A DNA stretch of 64,000 bases, taken from NCBI RefSeq assembly GCF_030814995.1, contig NZ_JAUSVX010000019.1, positions 101,496-165,495 of the forward strand. The letters are read 5' to 3'. A program made the translations under genes and the position numbers. Below are positions 51,473 to 60,069 of the stretch, in pieces; positions within the stretch are counted from its first letter, which is position 1, and each line of letters starts with the position of its first letter. The notes under the pieces were generated by a model. That model saw only the letters and a list, made by a program, of their open reading frames with translations. It made no database searches and had not been told where the DNA came from. This stretch comes from Labrys wisconsinensis (GTDB lineage Bacteria > Pseudomonadota > Alphaproteobacteria > Rhizobiales > Labraceae).

Positions 51473-51979
51473 TCACCGGTGCCCCTGCATCAGCTCGTAG
51501 CTGTGCGTGTAGATCTCGATGACGTTGCCGAAGGGATCGCGGCAATAGCACATGCGGTACTCCGTCGTTTCGCCGCGCTCGATCCACAGCTTCGAGATCA
51601 CGGCCCCGCCCGTCGCGGCGATCTTCGCGCTGAGGGCGTCGATGTCGGGGTCGGTGACGCAGATGTGGAAGAAGCCGCTCTTCCAGAACTCGACCGTGTC
51701 CGGCCGGCGCTCGTGCGGCGGGTCGATCAATTGGAACAGCTCCAGCCCGACGCCGTTGGCGCTGGTCAGGTGCGCCATGCGCATGTGGCGGAAGGCCGGG
51801 CCGAGCACGTCGACCGCTTGGGCGCCGGACGCCGCCTCGGCCCGGATCTCGTTCGGCCCCGAGATCAGGCGGAAGCCGAGCACCTGCCCATACCAGGCGA
51901 TGGCGGCGTCGAGGTCGGCGACGCCGACGCCGACATGGTTGATCGGCCGCGGGGCGGCGGAGGATGCGTTGTCCGTCAT
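51473..51979 (-). CDS. VOC-family (glyoxalase/dioxygenase fold) protein
   Basis: 168 residues from ATG at 51979 (AGGTGACAGCC upstream). Two betaalphabetabetabeta modules: RPINHVGVGVADLDAAIAWY with His (about 16) and GFFHICVTDPDIDAL with His (about 105), then CYCRDPFGNVIEIYTHSYE with Glu (about 157). These are the usual metal ligands of glyoxalase-like epimerases, isomerases and dioxygenases. Starts 5 bp after the PBP-fold gene, so shares its mRNA. Confidence 0.88.
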   Translation of the reverse strand: MTDNASSAAPRPINHVGVGVADLDAAIAWYGQVLGFRLISGPNEIRAEAASGAQAVDVLGPAFRHMRMAHLTSANGVGLELFQLIDPPHERRPDTVEFWKSGFFHICVTDPDIDALSAKIAATGGAVISKLWIERGETTEYRMCYCRDPFGNVIEIYTHSYELMQGHR

Positions 51980-51984
51980 GGCTG

Positions 51985-52878
51985 TCACCTGTAGCCGCGC
52001 CGCACACCGTCCTCGGCTGCGGCAAGATTGGAGGCGTCGACGATGGCCGGGCCGGTATGGATGTCGGAGGCGAGGGTGAAGCCCCTGGCCTTGTGCAGCC
52101 ACATCGCCTCGACCGAGAGATAGCCCTGCAGATATTGCTGGCTGTCGATGGTGGCCAGGATCCGCCCCGACCGGATGCCGTCGATCTGCAGCTGCGCCAC
52201 GTCGAAGGTGAGGTGCGGGACCTGCCGCCCGCCGGACAGGCCCTCGCTGCCGGCCAGCACCGCCTCGGCCCCGGGCGGCCCGAGCGTCAGCACCGCGTCG
52301 ATGACGGGCGCGGCCTCGAGCCGCTCGCGCACCGCGCTCGCACAGGCGGCCGGGTCGCCGCCAGGGATGCGCAGGCGCTCGACCGGCACGCCGGCCGCCT
52401 CGCAGGCGCGCCGGAACCCCTGCCAGCGGTCATTATGGCAGATGTGCTCGTGGAGATAATGGTCGACGCAGAGCGCCGCGCGCGGCCGCACCTTCTCCAG
52501 CACGTAGCGCCCGGCGAACTCGCCGGCATGGCCGTCATCGCCGCCGATATAGAAGAGATAGGGGATGCGCTCGCCGGCCGGACGGGGATCCTTGGCGTTG
52601 ATGCAGATCAGCGGGATGCCGGCCGCCACCGCCCGGCGCAGCGGGCCGTCGACCGCGCCGATGTCGGGCACGGTGGAGATCAGCCCGTCGGGCCGGGCAT
52701 GGGTCGCCCCCTCGATCAGGCCGGCCTGGATCTCCGGCGAGAACTTGCCGGGGCGCAGATGCTCGACATCGACGTCGTAGCGATCGGCGGCGTCGATCAG
52801 CCCGCGCCGGAACACCTCCCAGAACACGTCGCCCAGGATGTCATGCGTCACTGCGTAGAATTTCAGCCGCTTGGCCAC
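51985..52878 (-). CDS. Periplasmic-binding-fold sugar-binding protein without signal peptide
   Basis: 297 residues from GTG at 52878 (GGGAGGACGATA upstream). The fold is Peripla_BP_4: KFYAVTHDILGDVFWEVFRR at the very N-terminus, ARPDGLISTVPD, GIPLICINAKDP, AVLTLGPPGAEAV, ILATIDSQQYLQGYLSVEA. The protein starts on the first beta strand with no signal peptide; the frame upstream only runs into an intergenic repeat. No helix-turn-helix either, so it is neither an exported receptor nor a LacI repressor as it stands. It could be a cytosolic sensor, or use a start I have not recognised. Confidence 0.75.
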   Translation of the reverse strand: MAKRLKFYAVTHDILGDVFWEVFRRGLIDAADRYDVDVEHLRPGKFSPEIQAGLIEGATHARPDGLISTVPDIGAVDGPLRRAVAAGIPLICINAKDPRPAGERIPYLFYIGGDDGHAGEFAGRYVLEKVRPRAALCVDHYLHEHICHNDRWQGFRRACEAAGVPVERLRIPGGDPAACASAVRERLEAAPVIDAVLTLGPPGAEAVLAGSEGLSGGRQVPHLTFDVAQLQIDGIRSGRILATIDSQQYLQGYLSVEAMWLHKARGFTLASDIHTGPAIVDASNLAAAEDGVRRGYR

Positions 52879-52954
52879 TATCGTCCTCCCTTTGGGGCGC
52901 GGGTTTCCTACAGCGCACCGGTACGCAATGATCGTCAGACCGCGACGCCCGCCG

Positions 52955-52992
52955 CTCCCCTCCCCCTTGCGGGGAGGGGTGAGGGGTGGGGG
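52955..52992 (+). repeat. Intergenic repeat of CTCCCC/GGGGAG type, copy A
   Basis: CTCCCCTCCCCCTTGCGGGG followed by AGGGGTGAGGGGTGGGGG; short hairpin around TTGC. Inverted relative to copy B. Confidence 0.75.
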
Positions 52993-53060
52993 TCCATCAG
53001 AACGGGGCGCGACGCACAGCGTAGGCGCCCTTTGCAGCCCGCCCACTCCATTCTGCACGA

Positions 53061-53096
53061 CCCCCACCCTTTATCCCTCCCCACAAGGGGGAGGGA
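53061..53096 (-). repeat. Intergenic repeat of CTCCCC/GGGGAG type, copy B
   Basis: CCCCCACCCTTTATCCCTCC followed by CCACAAGGGGGAGGGA. Reverse complement of the copy A pattern with small changes; similar elements occur in many alphaproteobacterial intergenic regions. Confidence 0.75.
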
Positions 53097-53189
53097 AGAC
53101 ACCGGCGTCGCGGCAGTCTGGCACCGCCGCGTCTCGCCCAACCGGTTGCCACGCTTCGACGCCATGGCATCAGTGTCTCAAGTTTCGAT

Positions 53190-53205
53190 TTGCATAGCTA
53201 ATCAT
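53190..53205. promoter_or_regulatory. Weak operator TTGCATAGCTAATCAT
   Basis: Left half fully matches TTGCAWWGCTWTGCAA; right half differs at three positions. Lies 69 bp before the ATPase gene at 53275, the same spacing as the site before 59159. Confidence 0.5.
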
Positions 53206-53274
53206 TTTTGCTACTGTCAAGTCCAATGAGGCCGGAAGCAGCCCGCCGGGGGCGCACGGGAGGGCGAGGCAACG

Positions 53275-54825
53275 ATGCAGGGATCCATGGCTGCCCTAGG
53301 CCCGGCCGTCCGCGGCGCCCCTGCGCCGGCCCTCGACGTGCGTGGCTTGTCCAAGGCCTTCGCCGGCGTGCCTGTCCTGAAGGACGTGGATTTCCGCATG
53401 GAATCCGGCGAGATCACCATGCTCGTCGGGGAGAATGGCGCCGGCAAGTCGACCCTCAAGAACATCCTGTGCGGCGTGCTGCGGCCGGATGGCGGCAGCA
53501 TCACCGTGGCCGGGGAGCGCTTCGACCGGCTCGACGGCGGCCGGGCCGAGGCGCTCGGCATCGGAGTCGTCCACCAGGAGCTCAGCCTGTTCCCGAACCT
53601 GTCCGTGTCTGAAAACCTATTCATCGGCAACCGCCCGCGCCCCTTCGGCCGGGTCGACTGGAAGGGTCGGCGCGCACGGGCGCGGGCGCTGCTCGAGGGC
53701 GAGCTGGACAGCGCCATCGACCCGGATGCGCCGGTGGAGAGCCTCTCCATCGGCCAGCGCCAGCTGGTCGAGATCGCCAAGGCGATCGCCGCCTCCTCGC
53801 GCATCCTGATCCTGGACGAGCCGACCACCAGCCTGACTGCGCCCGAGCGCGAGCATCTCGGCGCCGTCGTGCGCCGGCTGAAGGCGAAGGGCCTGGCCAT
53901 CCTCTACGTCACCCATTTCATGGACGAGATCTATGCCCTGGCCGACCGCATCGTCGTGCTGCGTGACGGCCGCATGGTCGGCGGCGGCACCCCGGCCGAG
54001 ATCGACCGGCGGGCCCTCGGCACGCTGATGGCCGGCCGCGCCCTCGACGTCGCGGTGGCGGCGCTGCCGCCGGTCGCCGCCGGCGCCCCCGCCCTGCTCG
54101 CGGTGGAGGATCTCGACGACGGCCGCATGGTGCACGGCGTCAGCTTCGATCTGCGCGCCGGCGAGGTCCTCGGCCTCGCCGGGCTGGTCGGCGCGGGGCG
54201 CAGCGAGATCGCCGAGGCCATCGTCGGCCTCCGGCCCGCCGCCGGCCGCGTCCGCCTCGCCGGCCTGGCCTATGACGGCCGCTCGCCGCGCGAAAGCCTG
54301 AAGCGCGGCCTGGTCCTGGTCTCCGAGGACCGCCGGCGCGACCAGGCCTTCCTCGGCCGTTCCGTCGCCGAGAACGCCGCCGCCGCGCTGCTCGGCCGCG
54401 TGTCCGGCCATCTCGGCCTGATCGAGGCGGCCGCCGACCGCGCCCTCGTCGGCGAGGTGCTGCGCCGCACCGCCGTCAGCCACCCCGGTGCGGGCGCGCC
54501 GATGGCCGCCCTCTCCGGCGGCAACCAGCAGAAGGTCATCCTCGGCCGCTGGCTCGCCGCCGGCCCGACCGTGGCGATCCTGGACGAGCCGACCAAGGGC
54601 GTCGACATCGGCGCCCGCGCCGTGATCCATCGCCTGGTGGTCGAGCTCGCCCGCGCCGGCGTCGCGGTCCTGCTGATCTCCTCCGACCTCAACGAGCTCC
54701 TCGCCCTGTCGCACCGCATCGCCATCCTGCACAAGGGACGGCTCGCCGCGACCGTCGATCCCCGACAGACCGGTGCCGCCGCGATCGTCGAGATCGCCTC
54801 CGCCGGCGAGGACGCGGCGCCATGA
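53275..54825 (+). CDS. Sugar ABC importer ATP-binding protein, CUT2/RbsA type
   Basis: 516 residues with two nucleotide-binding domains. First: Walker A GENGAGKSTLK (about 53-63), signature LSIGQRQLVEIAKA, Walker B LILDEPTTSL. Second: LVGAGRSEI, signature LSGGNQQKVILGR, Walker B ILDEPTKGVDIGA. ATG at 53275 has GAGG five bases upstream. First gene of the operon ATPase, permease, binding protein, permease, IolG-like (53275-58928). Confidence 0.93.
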   Translation: MQGSMAALGPAVRGAPAPALDVRGLSKAFAGVPVLKDVDFRMESGEITMLVGENGAGKSTLKNILCGVLRPDGGSITVAGERFDRLDGGRAEALGIGVVHQELSLFPNLSVSENLFIGNRPRPFGRVDWKGRRARARALLEGELDSAIDPDAPVESLSIGQRQLVEIAKAIAASSRILILDEPTTSLTAPEREHLGAVVRRLKAKGLAILYVTHFMDEIYALADRIVVLRDGRMVGGGTPAEIDRRALGTLMAGRALDVAVAALPPVAAGAPALLAVEDLDDGRMVHGVSFDLRAGEVLGLAGLVGAGRSEIAEAIVGLRPAAGRVRLAGLAYDGRSPRESLKRGLVLVSEDRRRDQAFLGRSVAENAAAALLGRVSGHLGLIEAAADRALVGEVLRRTAVSHPGAGAPMAALSGGNQQKVILGRWLAAGPTVAILDEPTKGVDIGARAVIHRLVVELARAGVAVLLISSDLNELLALSHRIAILHKGRLAATVDPRQTGAAAIVEIASAGEDAAP

Positions 54826-55823
54826 CCGGCCTGCGCGCATTCCTGCCGCGCGCCATCGCGGCCCGCGGCCTGCAGGACGGCTCGCTGCTGCTGGTGCTCG
54901 CCCTGCTCCTCGCCGTGTTCTCGGCGCTGAGCGACCGATTCTTCCAGGCCGACAATTTCGCCAACCTGGTGATGCAGGCCTCGGCCGTGGCGGCCGCGGC
55001 GGTCGGCATGACCCTGGTGGTGATGACCGCCGGGATCGATCTCTCCGTCGGCTCCGGCATGAACCTCGCCCTGGTCACGGCGGTGGCGGTCGCCGGCGCG
55101 CCGGGCGAGATGGCCTACACCACGCAGACCGGCTGGCTGGTCTACCCCGTGGCGCTCATCGCCGGCGCGCTGCTCGGGGTCGTCAACGCCGTGCTGATCC
55201 TGCGTCTGCGGCTGAGCCCGCTGATCGCCACGCTCGGCACGCTGACGCTCTATCGCGGCCTGGCGCTGCACGTCACCGGCTCGAACGAGATGCTGGTGTT
55301 CGGCGCCATCCGCGCCTTCGGCCGCGGCGTCCTCGCCTTCGGCATCGGCGCGCCGGTGTTCGCGGTGCTGGCGCTGGCCCTCGCCACGGCGCTGTTCCTG
55401 CGCCACGTCTCGCTCGGCCGCTTCATCCTGGCCGTCGGCGGAGCCGAGCGCTCGGCCCGCGAGACCGGCCTGCCGACCGGCCTGGTGATGGCCGCGGTCT
55501 ACGGCTTCGCCGGCCTCACCGCCGCGCTGGCCGGGCTGATCGTGGTCGGGCGGGTCGGCGCCATCAACCCGGATCTCGGCTGGCAGTTCGAGTTCACGGT
55601 GATCACCGCGGTCGTGCTCGGCGGCACCAGCCTGTTCGGCGGCCGCGGCTCGATCTTCGGCTCGGTGATCGCGGCGCTGGTGCTGGCCACGGTCAGCAAC
55701 GGCCTCAACCTGATCGGGGCCAATCCCTTCGTCTACGACGTCATCCGCGGCGGCGTGCTGCTCGGCGCGGTCGGGCTCGACGCCCTGTCGCGGCGCGGCC
55801 GGGCCGGCCTCGCCGCGGGATAG
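54822..55823 (+). CDS. Sugar ABC importer permease, CUT2 type
   Basis: 333 residues, about ten helices; family loop MTAGIDLSVGSGMN. Second conserved region VVLGGTSLFGGRGSIFGSV. ATG overlaps the ATPase stop (ATGA). One of two permeases of this importer. Confidence 0.92.
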   Translation: MTGLRAFLPRAIAARGLQDGSLLLVLALLLAVFSALSDRFFQADNFANLVMQASAVAAAAVGMTLVVMTAGIDLSVGSGMNLALVTAVAVAGAPGEMAYTTQTGWLVYPVALIAGALLGVVNAVLILRLRLSPLIATLGTLTLYRGLALHVTGSNEMLVFGAIRAFGRGVLAFGIGAPVFAVLALALATALFLRHVSLGRFILAVGGAERSARETGLPTGLVMAAVYGFAGLTAALAGLIVVGRVGAINPDLGWQFEFTVITAVVLGGTSLFGGRGSIFGSVIAALVLATVSNGLNLIGANPFVYDVIRGGVLLGAVGLDALSRRGRAGLAAG

Positions 55824-55894
55824 GACTGCAGATTCGGCCAGCCGGAACGGCGGCCGCCGGGCGACCCGCATCGCCCCAACCCAGGGAGAAACGC

Positions 55895-56863
55895 ATGAAC
55901 CGTCAGATCCTCCTCGCGCTCACCGCCGCGCTCGCGGCCGTCGTCGCGCCGGCCGCCCGCGCCGACGACATCACCATCGGCGTCTCCTTCGACAAGATGG
56001 AATCCTTTCGCCAGGGCGAGCTCAAGGCGATCGAGGCCGCCGCTGCCCGCCACGGCGTCCGGATCGTGTTCCAGAACGCCCAGGAGGACGCCCAGCGCCA
56101 GGCCTCGCAGATCGAGAGCATGATCTCGCAGGGGGTGAAGGCGATCGTCGCCATTCCCTGGGACATCCAGGCAGCGGTGAACGATGCAGCCACCGCCCAT
56201 GCCGCCAATGTCGCCTATGTCACGCTCGACCAGGCGCCGGCCGACCTCAGCGCGGTCGACTTCCATGTCGGCGGCGATCCCTGCGCCGACGGCAGGGCTG
56301 CGGGCGAATTCTTCGCCAAGGCGGCGGACGGCAAGCCTTTCAAGCTGCTGGAGCTGCAGGGGGGCCTGTCCAACGATAACGGCATCCGCCGCTCCAAGTG
56401 CCTGGACGAGGTGCTGGCCGCGCACAAGAACGTCACCATCGTCGCGCAGGTGCCGACGGACTGGAAGCCGGAGAAGGCGCTCGATGGCACCGAGAATGCC
56501 CTCCAGGCCCATCCCGACCTCAACGCCATCTATTCCCCCTGGAATATCGGCCTGCAGGGCGTCTTCTCCGTGCTGGAGAAGCGCGGGCTGAAGAAGAAGG
56601 TCGGCGAGCCCGGCCACCTCGCCATCGTCTCCATCGACGGGGCGCCGACCGGCTGCCAGGCGGTGCGCGACGGCTTCATCGACATGGACCTCGCCACGCC
56701 GGTCGGCGACATGGCCGAGGCCGCGGTCGCCGCCGCCGTCAAGGCCGCCAAGGGCGAGCCGATCCCGCAGCGCACCCTGTTCCTCGCCGGCACCGCCTAC
56801 ACGCCGGCGGACGTGCAGGAGAAGGCGTCCAAGGTCTGGGGCTGCGCCCCGGCCACCAACTGA
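55895..56863 (+). CDS. Periplasmic sugar-binding protein of a CUT2 ABC importer
   Basis: 322 residues from ATG at 55895 (GGGAGAAACGC upstream). Signal peptide 1-23 (MNRQILLALTAALAAVVAP, cleavage ARA-DD). Peripla_BP_4 fold: GVSFDKMESFRQGELKAIEA, ASQIESMISQGVKAIVAIPWD, HVGGDPCADGRAAGEFF, AIVSIDGAPTGCQAVRDG. Located between the two permease genes, an unusual order that is consistent with a gene duplication of the permease. Confidence 0.92.
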   Translation: MNRQILLALTAALAAVVAPAARADDITIGVSFDKMESFRQGELKAIEAAAARHGVRIVFQNAQEDAQRQASQIESMISQGVKAIVAIPWDIQAAVNDAATAHAANVAYVTLDQAPADLSAVDFHVGGDPCADGRAAGEFFAKAADGKPFKLLELQGGLSNDNGIRRSKCLDEVLAAHKNVTIVAQVPTDWKPEKALDGTENALQAHPDLNAIYSPWNIGLQGVFSVLEKRGLKKKVGEPGHLAIVSIDGAPTGCQAVRDGFIDMDLATPVGDMAEAAVAAAVKAAKGEPIPQRTLFLAGTAYTPADVQEKASKVWGCAPATN

Positions 56864-56871
56864 GGCTCGCG

Positions 56872-57879
56872 ATGAGCGTGGCGACGCCCGACCATCAGAC
56901 CCGGGCGCCCGGCGGCCCTCCCGCCGGGCAAGCCCGCGCGGCCTTCGACCGCCTCGCCGGCATCCCGATGCTGCCGGTGGCGGTCCTCGTCTTCGCGGCC
57001 TTCGCGCTGACGGTTCCCGGCTTCGGCACCGTGGTCAACCTCGACACCATGGCGCGGGTGCTGGCGCCGCTCCTGGTCGCCGCGATCGGCGCCACGCTGA
57101 TCATGCTGGCCGGCGGCATCGATCTCTCGGTCGGCGCCACCATGAGCCTGGCCTCGGTGCTCGGCGCCATGGCGATGAAGGAGAGCGGCAGCGTGGCGCT
57201 CGGCTGCGCCGCCGGCGCGGCGGTCGGAGCCGCCGTCGGCGTCGTCAACGCCGTCGCCATCGTGCGCCTGCGCCTCACCCCCTTCGTGCACACGCTGGCG
57301 GTGATGCTCACCGCCCGCGCCCTCGCCTTCCTCGCCTCGCACGGCGCCTCGGTCGGCGGCCTGCCGCCGGCAGCGACCGCCTTCGGGCGGCTGCGGCTCG
57401 CTGGGGTTCCCGTGCTGCTGCTGATCGCCGCGGCGCTGTTCCTCGTGGCGCTGCTCGTCCTGCACCGCAGCGTCTTCGGCCGCTGGATCTATCTCGTCGG
57501 CGCCAACGAGCGTGCCGCGCTGTTCAACGCCGTGCCGGTCGACCGGGTCAAGGCGGCGCTCTACGTCCTCGGCGGCACCGCCGCGGGCATCGCCGCCATG
57601 CTGGCGGTGCTGCGCCTCGGCTCCGGCTCGCCGGTGCTGGGCGACAACATCCTGCTGCAGGTGATCGCCGCGGTGGTGGTCGGCGGCACCAGCGTCTTCG
57701 GCGGCGAAGGCGGCCTGGTGCGCACGCTCACCGGGGTCGCCCTGATCGTCATGCTCGACAAGGGGCTCGATATAATCGGTCTCGCCTTCTACGACCAGGC
57801 GATCATCATCGGCCTCGTCATCCTGGCCGGCAGCGCCCTCGGCACCGCCCTGCAGCGCCGCAAGACCCTGCGCGGCTGA
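56872..57879 (+). CDS. Sugar ABC importer permease, CUT2 type (second permease)
   Basis: 335 residues from ATG at 56872, 8 bp after the binding-protein stop; about nine helices after a 30-residue cytoplasmic tail; family loop LAGGIDLSVGATMSLAS and VVVGGTSVFGGEGGLVRTL. With the product of 54822 it likely forms a heterodimeric pore. Confidence 0.92.
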   Translation: MSVATPDHQTRAPGGPPAGQARAAFDRLAGIPMLPVAVLVFAAFALTVPGFGTVVNLDTMARVLAPLLVAAIGATLIMLAGGIDLSVGATMSLASVLGAMAMKESGSVALGCAAGAAVGAAVGVVNAVAIVRLRLTPFVHTLAVMLTARALAFLASHGASVGGLPPAATAFGRLRLAGVPVLLLIAAALFLVALLVLHRSVFGRWIYLVGANERAALFNAVPVDRVKAALYVLGGTAAGIAAMLAVLRLGSGSPVLGDNILLQVIAAVVVGGTSVFGGEGGLVRTLTGVALIVMLDKGLDIIGLAFYDQAIIIGLVILAGSALGTALQRRKTLRG

Positions 57880-57902
57880 TCAACCATCATCGAGGTCCCG
57901 CC

Positions 57903-58928
57903 ATGCCCGTCCAACCGCTCTGCCTCGTCGGCGCCGGCCGCATCGCCCGCGTCCATGCCGGCTCGATCGCCCGTTCCCACCGCGCCCGGCTCGCCGCCGT
58001 GGTCGATCCCGATCCCGCCGCCCGGGCGGACATCGCCGCGGCCCACGGCGCGCAGGCCTTCGCGACGCTGGACGAGGCGCTCGCCGCCGGCAGCTTCGCC
58101 GGCATCGTCATCGCCTCGCCGACCGGCACCCATGCCGACTATGTCGAGGCCTGCGTCGAGGCCCGCCTGCCCGTGCTGTGCGAGAAGCCGGTCGACCTGA
58201 CGCTGGCGCGCGTCGACCGCTGCCTCGAGCGCATCGCCGGCTGCGGCGTGCCGGTCACGGTCGGCTTCCACCGCCGAGCCGACGCGGCGCGGCGCGAGGT
58301 CAAGGCGGACGTCGCCCAAGGCCGCATCGGCCGGCCCGAGCACGCGCTGCTGGTCAGCCGCGACCGCCTGCCGCCGCCGCCCGCCTATATCGCCCATTCC
58401 GGCGGCATCGTCCGCGACATGCTGATCCACGACCTCGACGAGATCGTCTGGCTGTTCGGCGATGGTCCGCTCAGCGTCACGGCGGAGCTGCGCCCCTTCG
58501 AGGATCCCGCCCTCGCCGGCCTCGGCGATCACGGTTCGGCCGCCGTCACCATCGCCTATGACGACGGGCCGGTCTGCCACGTCGTCGCCTCGCGCCGCTG
58601 CACCTATGGCTTCGAGCAGCGCATCGAGGTGTTCGGCTCGCTCGGGCTCACCGCCTGCCCGAGCCTGCCGGCCCGCCACGCCACCCTGGCCGGCGGCGCC
58701 GGCTTCGTCCGCCCGCCCCTGCACGAGTCCTTCCGCGAGCGCTACGCCGCCGCCTACGAGGCCGAGCTCGACGCCTTCCTCGACATGGCCGAAGGCCGCG
58801 CGCCGCCGCTCTGCCCGGTGGACGAAGCGCGCATGTCGCTGGCCCTGGCCGAGCTGGTCATCGCAGCGCATCGCAGCGGCGGCCGCGTGCGGAGCACCGG
58901 CCTCGGCAGGGCGGCCGCCGGGACGTAG
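57903..58928 (+). CDS. Inositol 2-dehydrogenase-like oxidoreductase (IolG family)
   Basis: 341 residues from ATG at 57903 (GAGGTCCCGCC upstream). CLVGAGRIARVHAGSIARS (about 6-24), CEKPVDLTLARVD with catalytic Lys (about 95), PAYIAHSGGIVRDMLIHDLD (about 160-179) with Asp and His. Paralog of 43847. Last gene of the importer operon, so the imported compound is probably its substrate, a cyclitol or related sugar. Confidence 0.88.
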   Translation: MPVQPLCLVGAGRIARVHAGSIARSHRARLAAVVDPDPAARADIAAAHGAQAFATLDEALAAGSFAGIVIASPTGTHADYVEACVEARLPVLCEKPVDLTLARVDRCLERIAGCGVPVTVGFHRRADAARREVKADVAQGRIGRPEHALLVSRDRLPPPPAYIAHSGGIVRDMLIHDLDEIVWLFGDGPLSVTAELRPFEDPALAGLGDHGSAAVTIAYDDGPVCHVVASRRCTYGFEQRIEVFGSLGLTACPSLPARHATLAGGAGFVRPPLHESFRERYAAAYEAELDAFLDMAEGRAPPLCPVDEARMSLALAELVIAAHRSGGRVRSTGLGRAAAGT

Positions 58929-59000
58929 AGAGACTGGTGGAACGACTGCCCGATCTGCAACGGCCGTGAGCGTTCGTCCGTGCGTGCACGGGAACCTCGA

Positions 59001-59036
59001 CGTCATCGGCGGACTTGATCCGCCCATCCACACGAC
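59001..59036 (-). repeat. REP-like palindromic repeat, copy 8
   Basis: CGTCATCGGCGGA...TCCGCCCATCCACACG, minus orientation, slightly diverged. Single copy between the IolG-like gene and the operator. Confidence 0.75.
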
Positions 59037-59073
59037 CACCGTCGGTATACGCCTTGCGAGGATGCGCCCAATA

Positions 59074-59089
59074 TTGCAAAGCTATGCAA
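59074..59089. promoter_or_regulatory. Operator TTGCAAAGCTATGCAA
   Basis: Full match to TTGCAWWGCTWTGCAA, 69 bp before the IolE-like gene at 59159. Confidence 0.75.
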
Positions 59090-59158
59090 AACGAGCTACG
59101 ACCATCTCATCGCTCTGTTCAGAGCCATCGCAGGCCCTTTCCGCATCCGGAGCCCCTC

Positions 59159-60046
59159 ATGCCGATCAATCTCGCCAACGCCCCCGTGTCATGGGGCGTC
59201 GACTATGCCGACGATCCCAAGAACCCGGCCTGGGACAGGGTGATGAGCGAGATCGCCGAGGCGGGCTATCGCCATACCGAGCTCGGCCCCTACGGCTATT
59301 ACCCCACCGAGCCCGAGCGGCTGCACGGCGAGTTCACGCGCCGCGGCCTCACCGTGGCCGCCGGTTTCGTCTTCCAGGTGCTGCATGATCCGGCGAAGAG
59401 AGAGGACGTGCTCGACGTCGCCACCCGTACGGTGGCGCTGCTGGCGGCGGTCGGCGGGCGCCATCTCGTCACCATCGACCATATCAGCGAGGAGCGGATG
59501 CGCACCGCCGGCCGGGCCGACCTGGCGCAGCGCCTCGACGCGCCGCGCCGGCGCCACATGCTCGACCTGATCGAGCGCATCGCCGACATGGCCCTCGCCC
59601 GCGGCGTCACGCCGGTGATCCACCAGCACGCCGGCTGCTATATCGAGTTCGAGGACGAGATCGAGGCGGTGGCGGCGGCGCTCGACCCCGCCAAGGTCGG
59701 CCTGTGCATCGACACCGGCCACATGGCCTATGCCGGCATCGACCCCGTCGCCTTCTACCGCCGCCATGCCAGCCGCGTGAAGTATTTCCATTTCAAGGAC
59801 ATAGACCGCGCGATCCATGCCCGTGTCGTCGCCGAGCGGGTGCCGTTCCTCGAAGCGGTCGCGCAGAAGGTCTTCTGTCCGCTCGGCCGCGGCGTGGTCG
59901 ACTGGCCGGGCCTCGCCAGCGCCCTGCGCGAGACCGGCTTTGCCGGCGCGGCCACCATCGAGCAGGACATCGACCCGACGGTCTCGCTGACGCCGATCGA
60001 GGACGCCAGGGCGAGCCTGGCCTATCTCCGCTCCGTCGGCTTCTGA
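59159..60046 (+). CDS. Inosose dehydratase-like TIM-barrel protein (IolE family)
   Basis: 295 residues from ATG at 59159 (GGAGCCCCTC upstream). [14 protein letters not shown] at the start is typical of Iol[33 protein letters not shown] (metal Asp), [11 protein letters not shown] (metal His) and AATIEQDID (metal Glu) match the family ligand order. IolE removes water from an inosose to give the trihydroxycyclohexanedione used by IolD, which is encoded at 41950 with the same operator. Another keto sugar as substrate cannot be excluded. First gene of IolE-like, HisD-like, SDR. Confidence 0.85.
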   Translation: MPINLANAPVSWGVDYADDPKNPAWDRVMSEIAEAGYRHTELGPYGYYPTEPERLHGEFTRRGLTVAAGFVFQVLHDPAKREDVLDVATRTVALLAAVGGRHLVTIDHISEERMRTAGRADLAQRLDAPRRRHMLDLIERIADMALARGVTPVIHQHAGCYIEFEDEIEAVAAALDPAKVGLCIDTGHMAYAGIDPVAFYRRHASRVKYFHFKDIDRAIHARVVAERVPFLEAVAQKVFCPLGRGVVDWPGLASALRETGFAGAATIEQDIDPTVSLTPIEDARASLAYLRSVGF

Positions 60047-60069
60047 ACCAAGGCATTGGAGGAAGCGCA

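Larger units (their letters stand above)
52879..53274. other. Intergenic region with a second repeat family and an operator
   Basis: Holds GC-rich inverted repeats at 52955-52992 and 53061-53096 and a weaker operator at 53190-53205 before the ATPase gene at 53275. Divergent promoter region for the PBP-fold and ABC operons. Confidence 0.7.
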
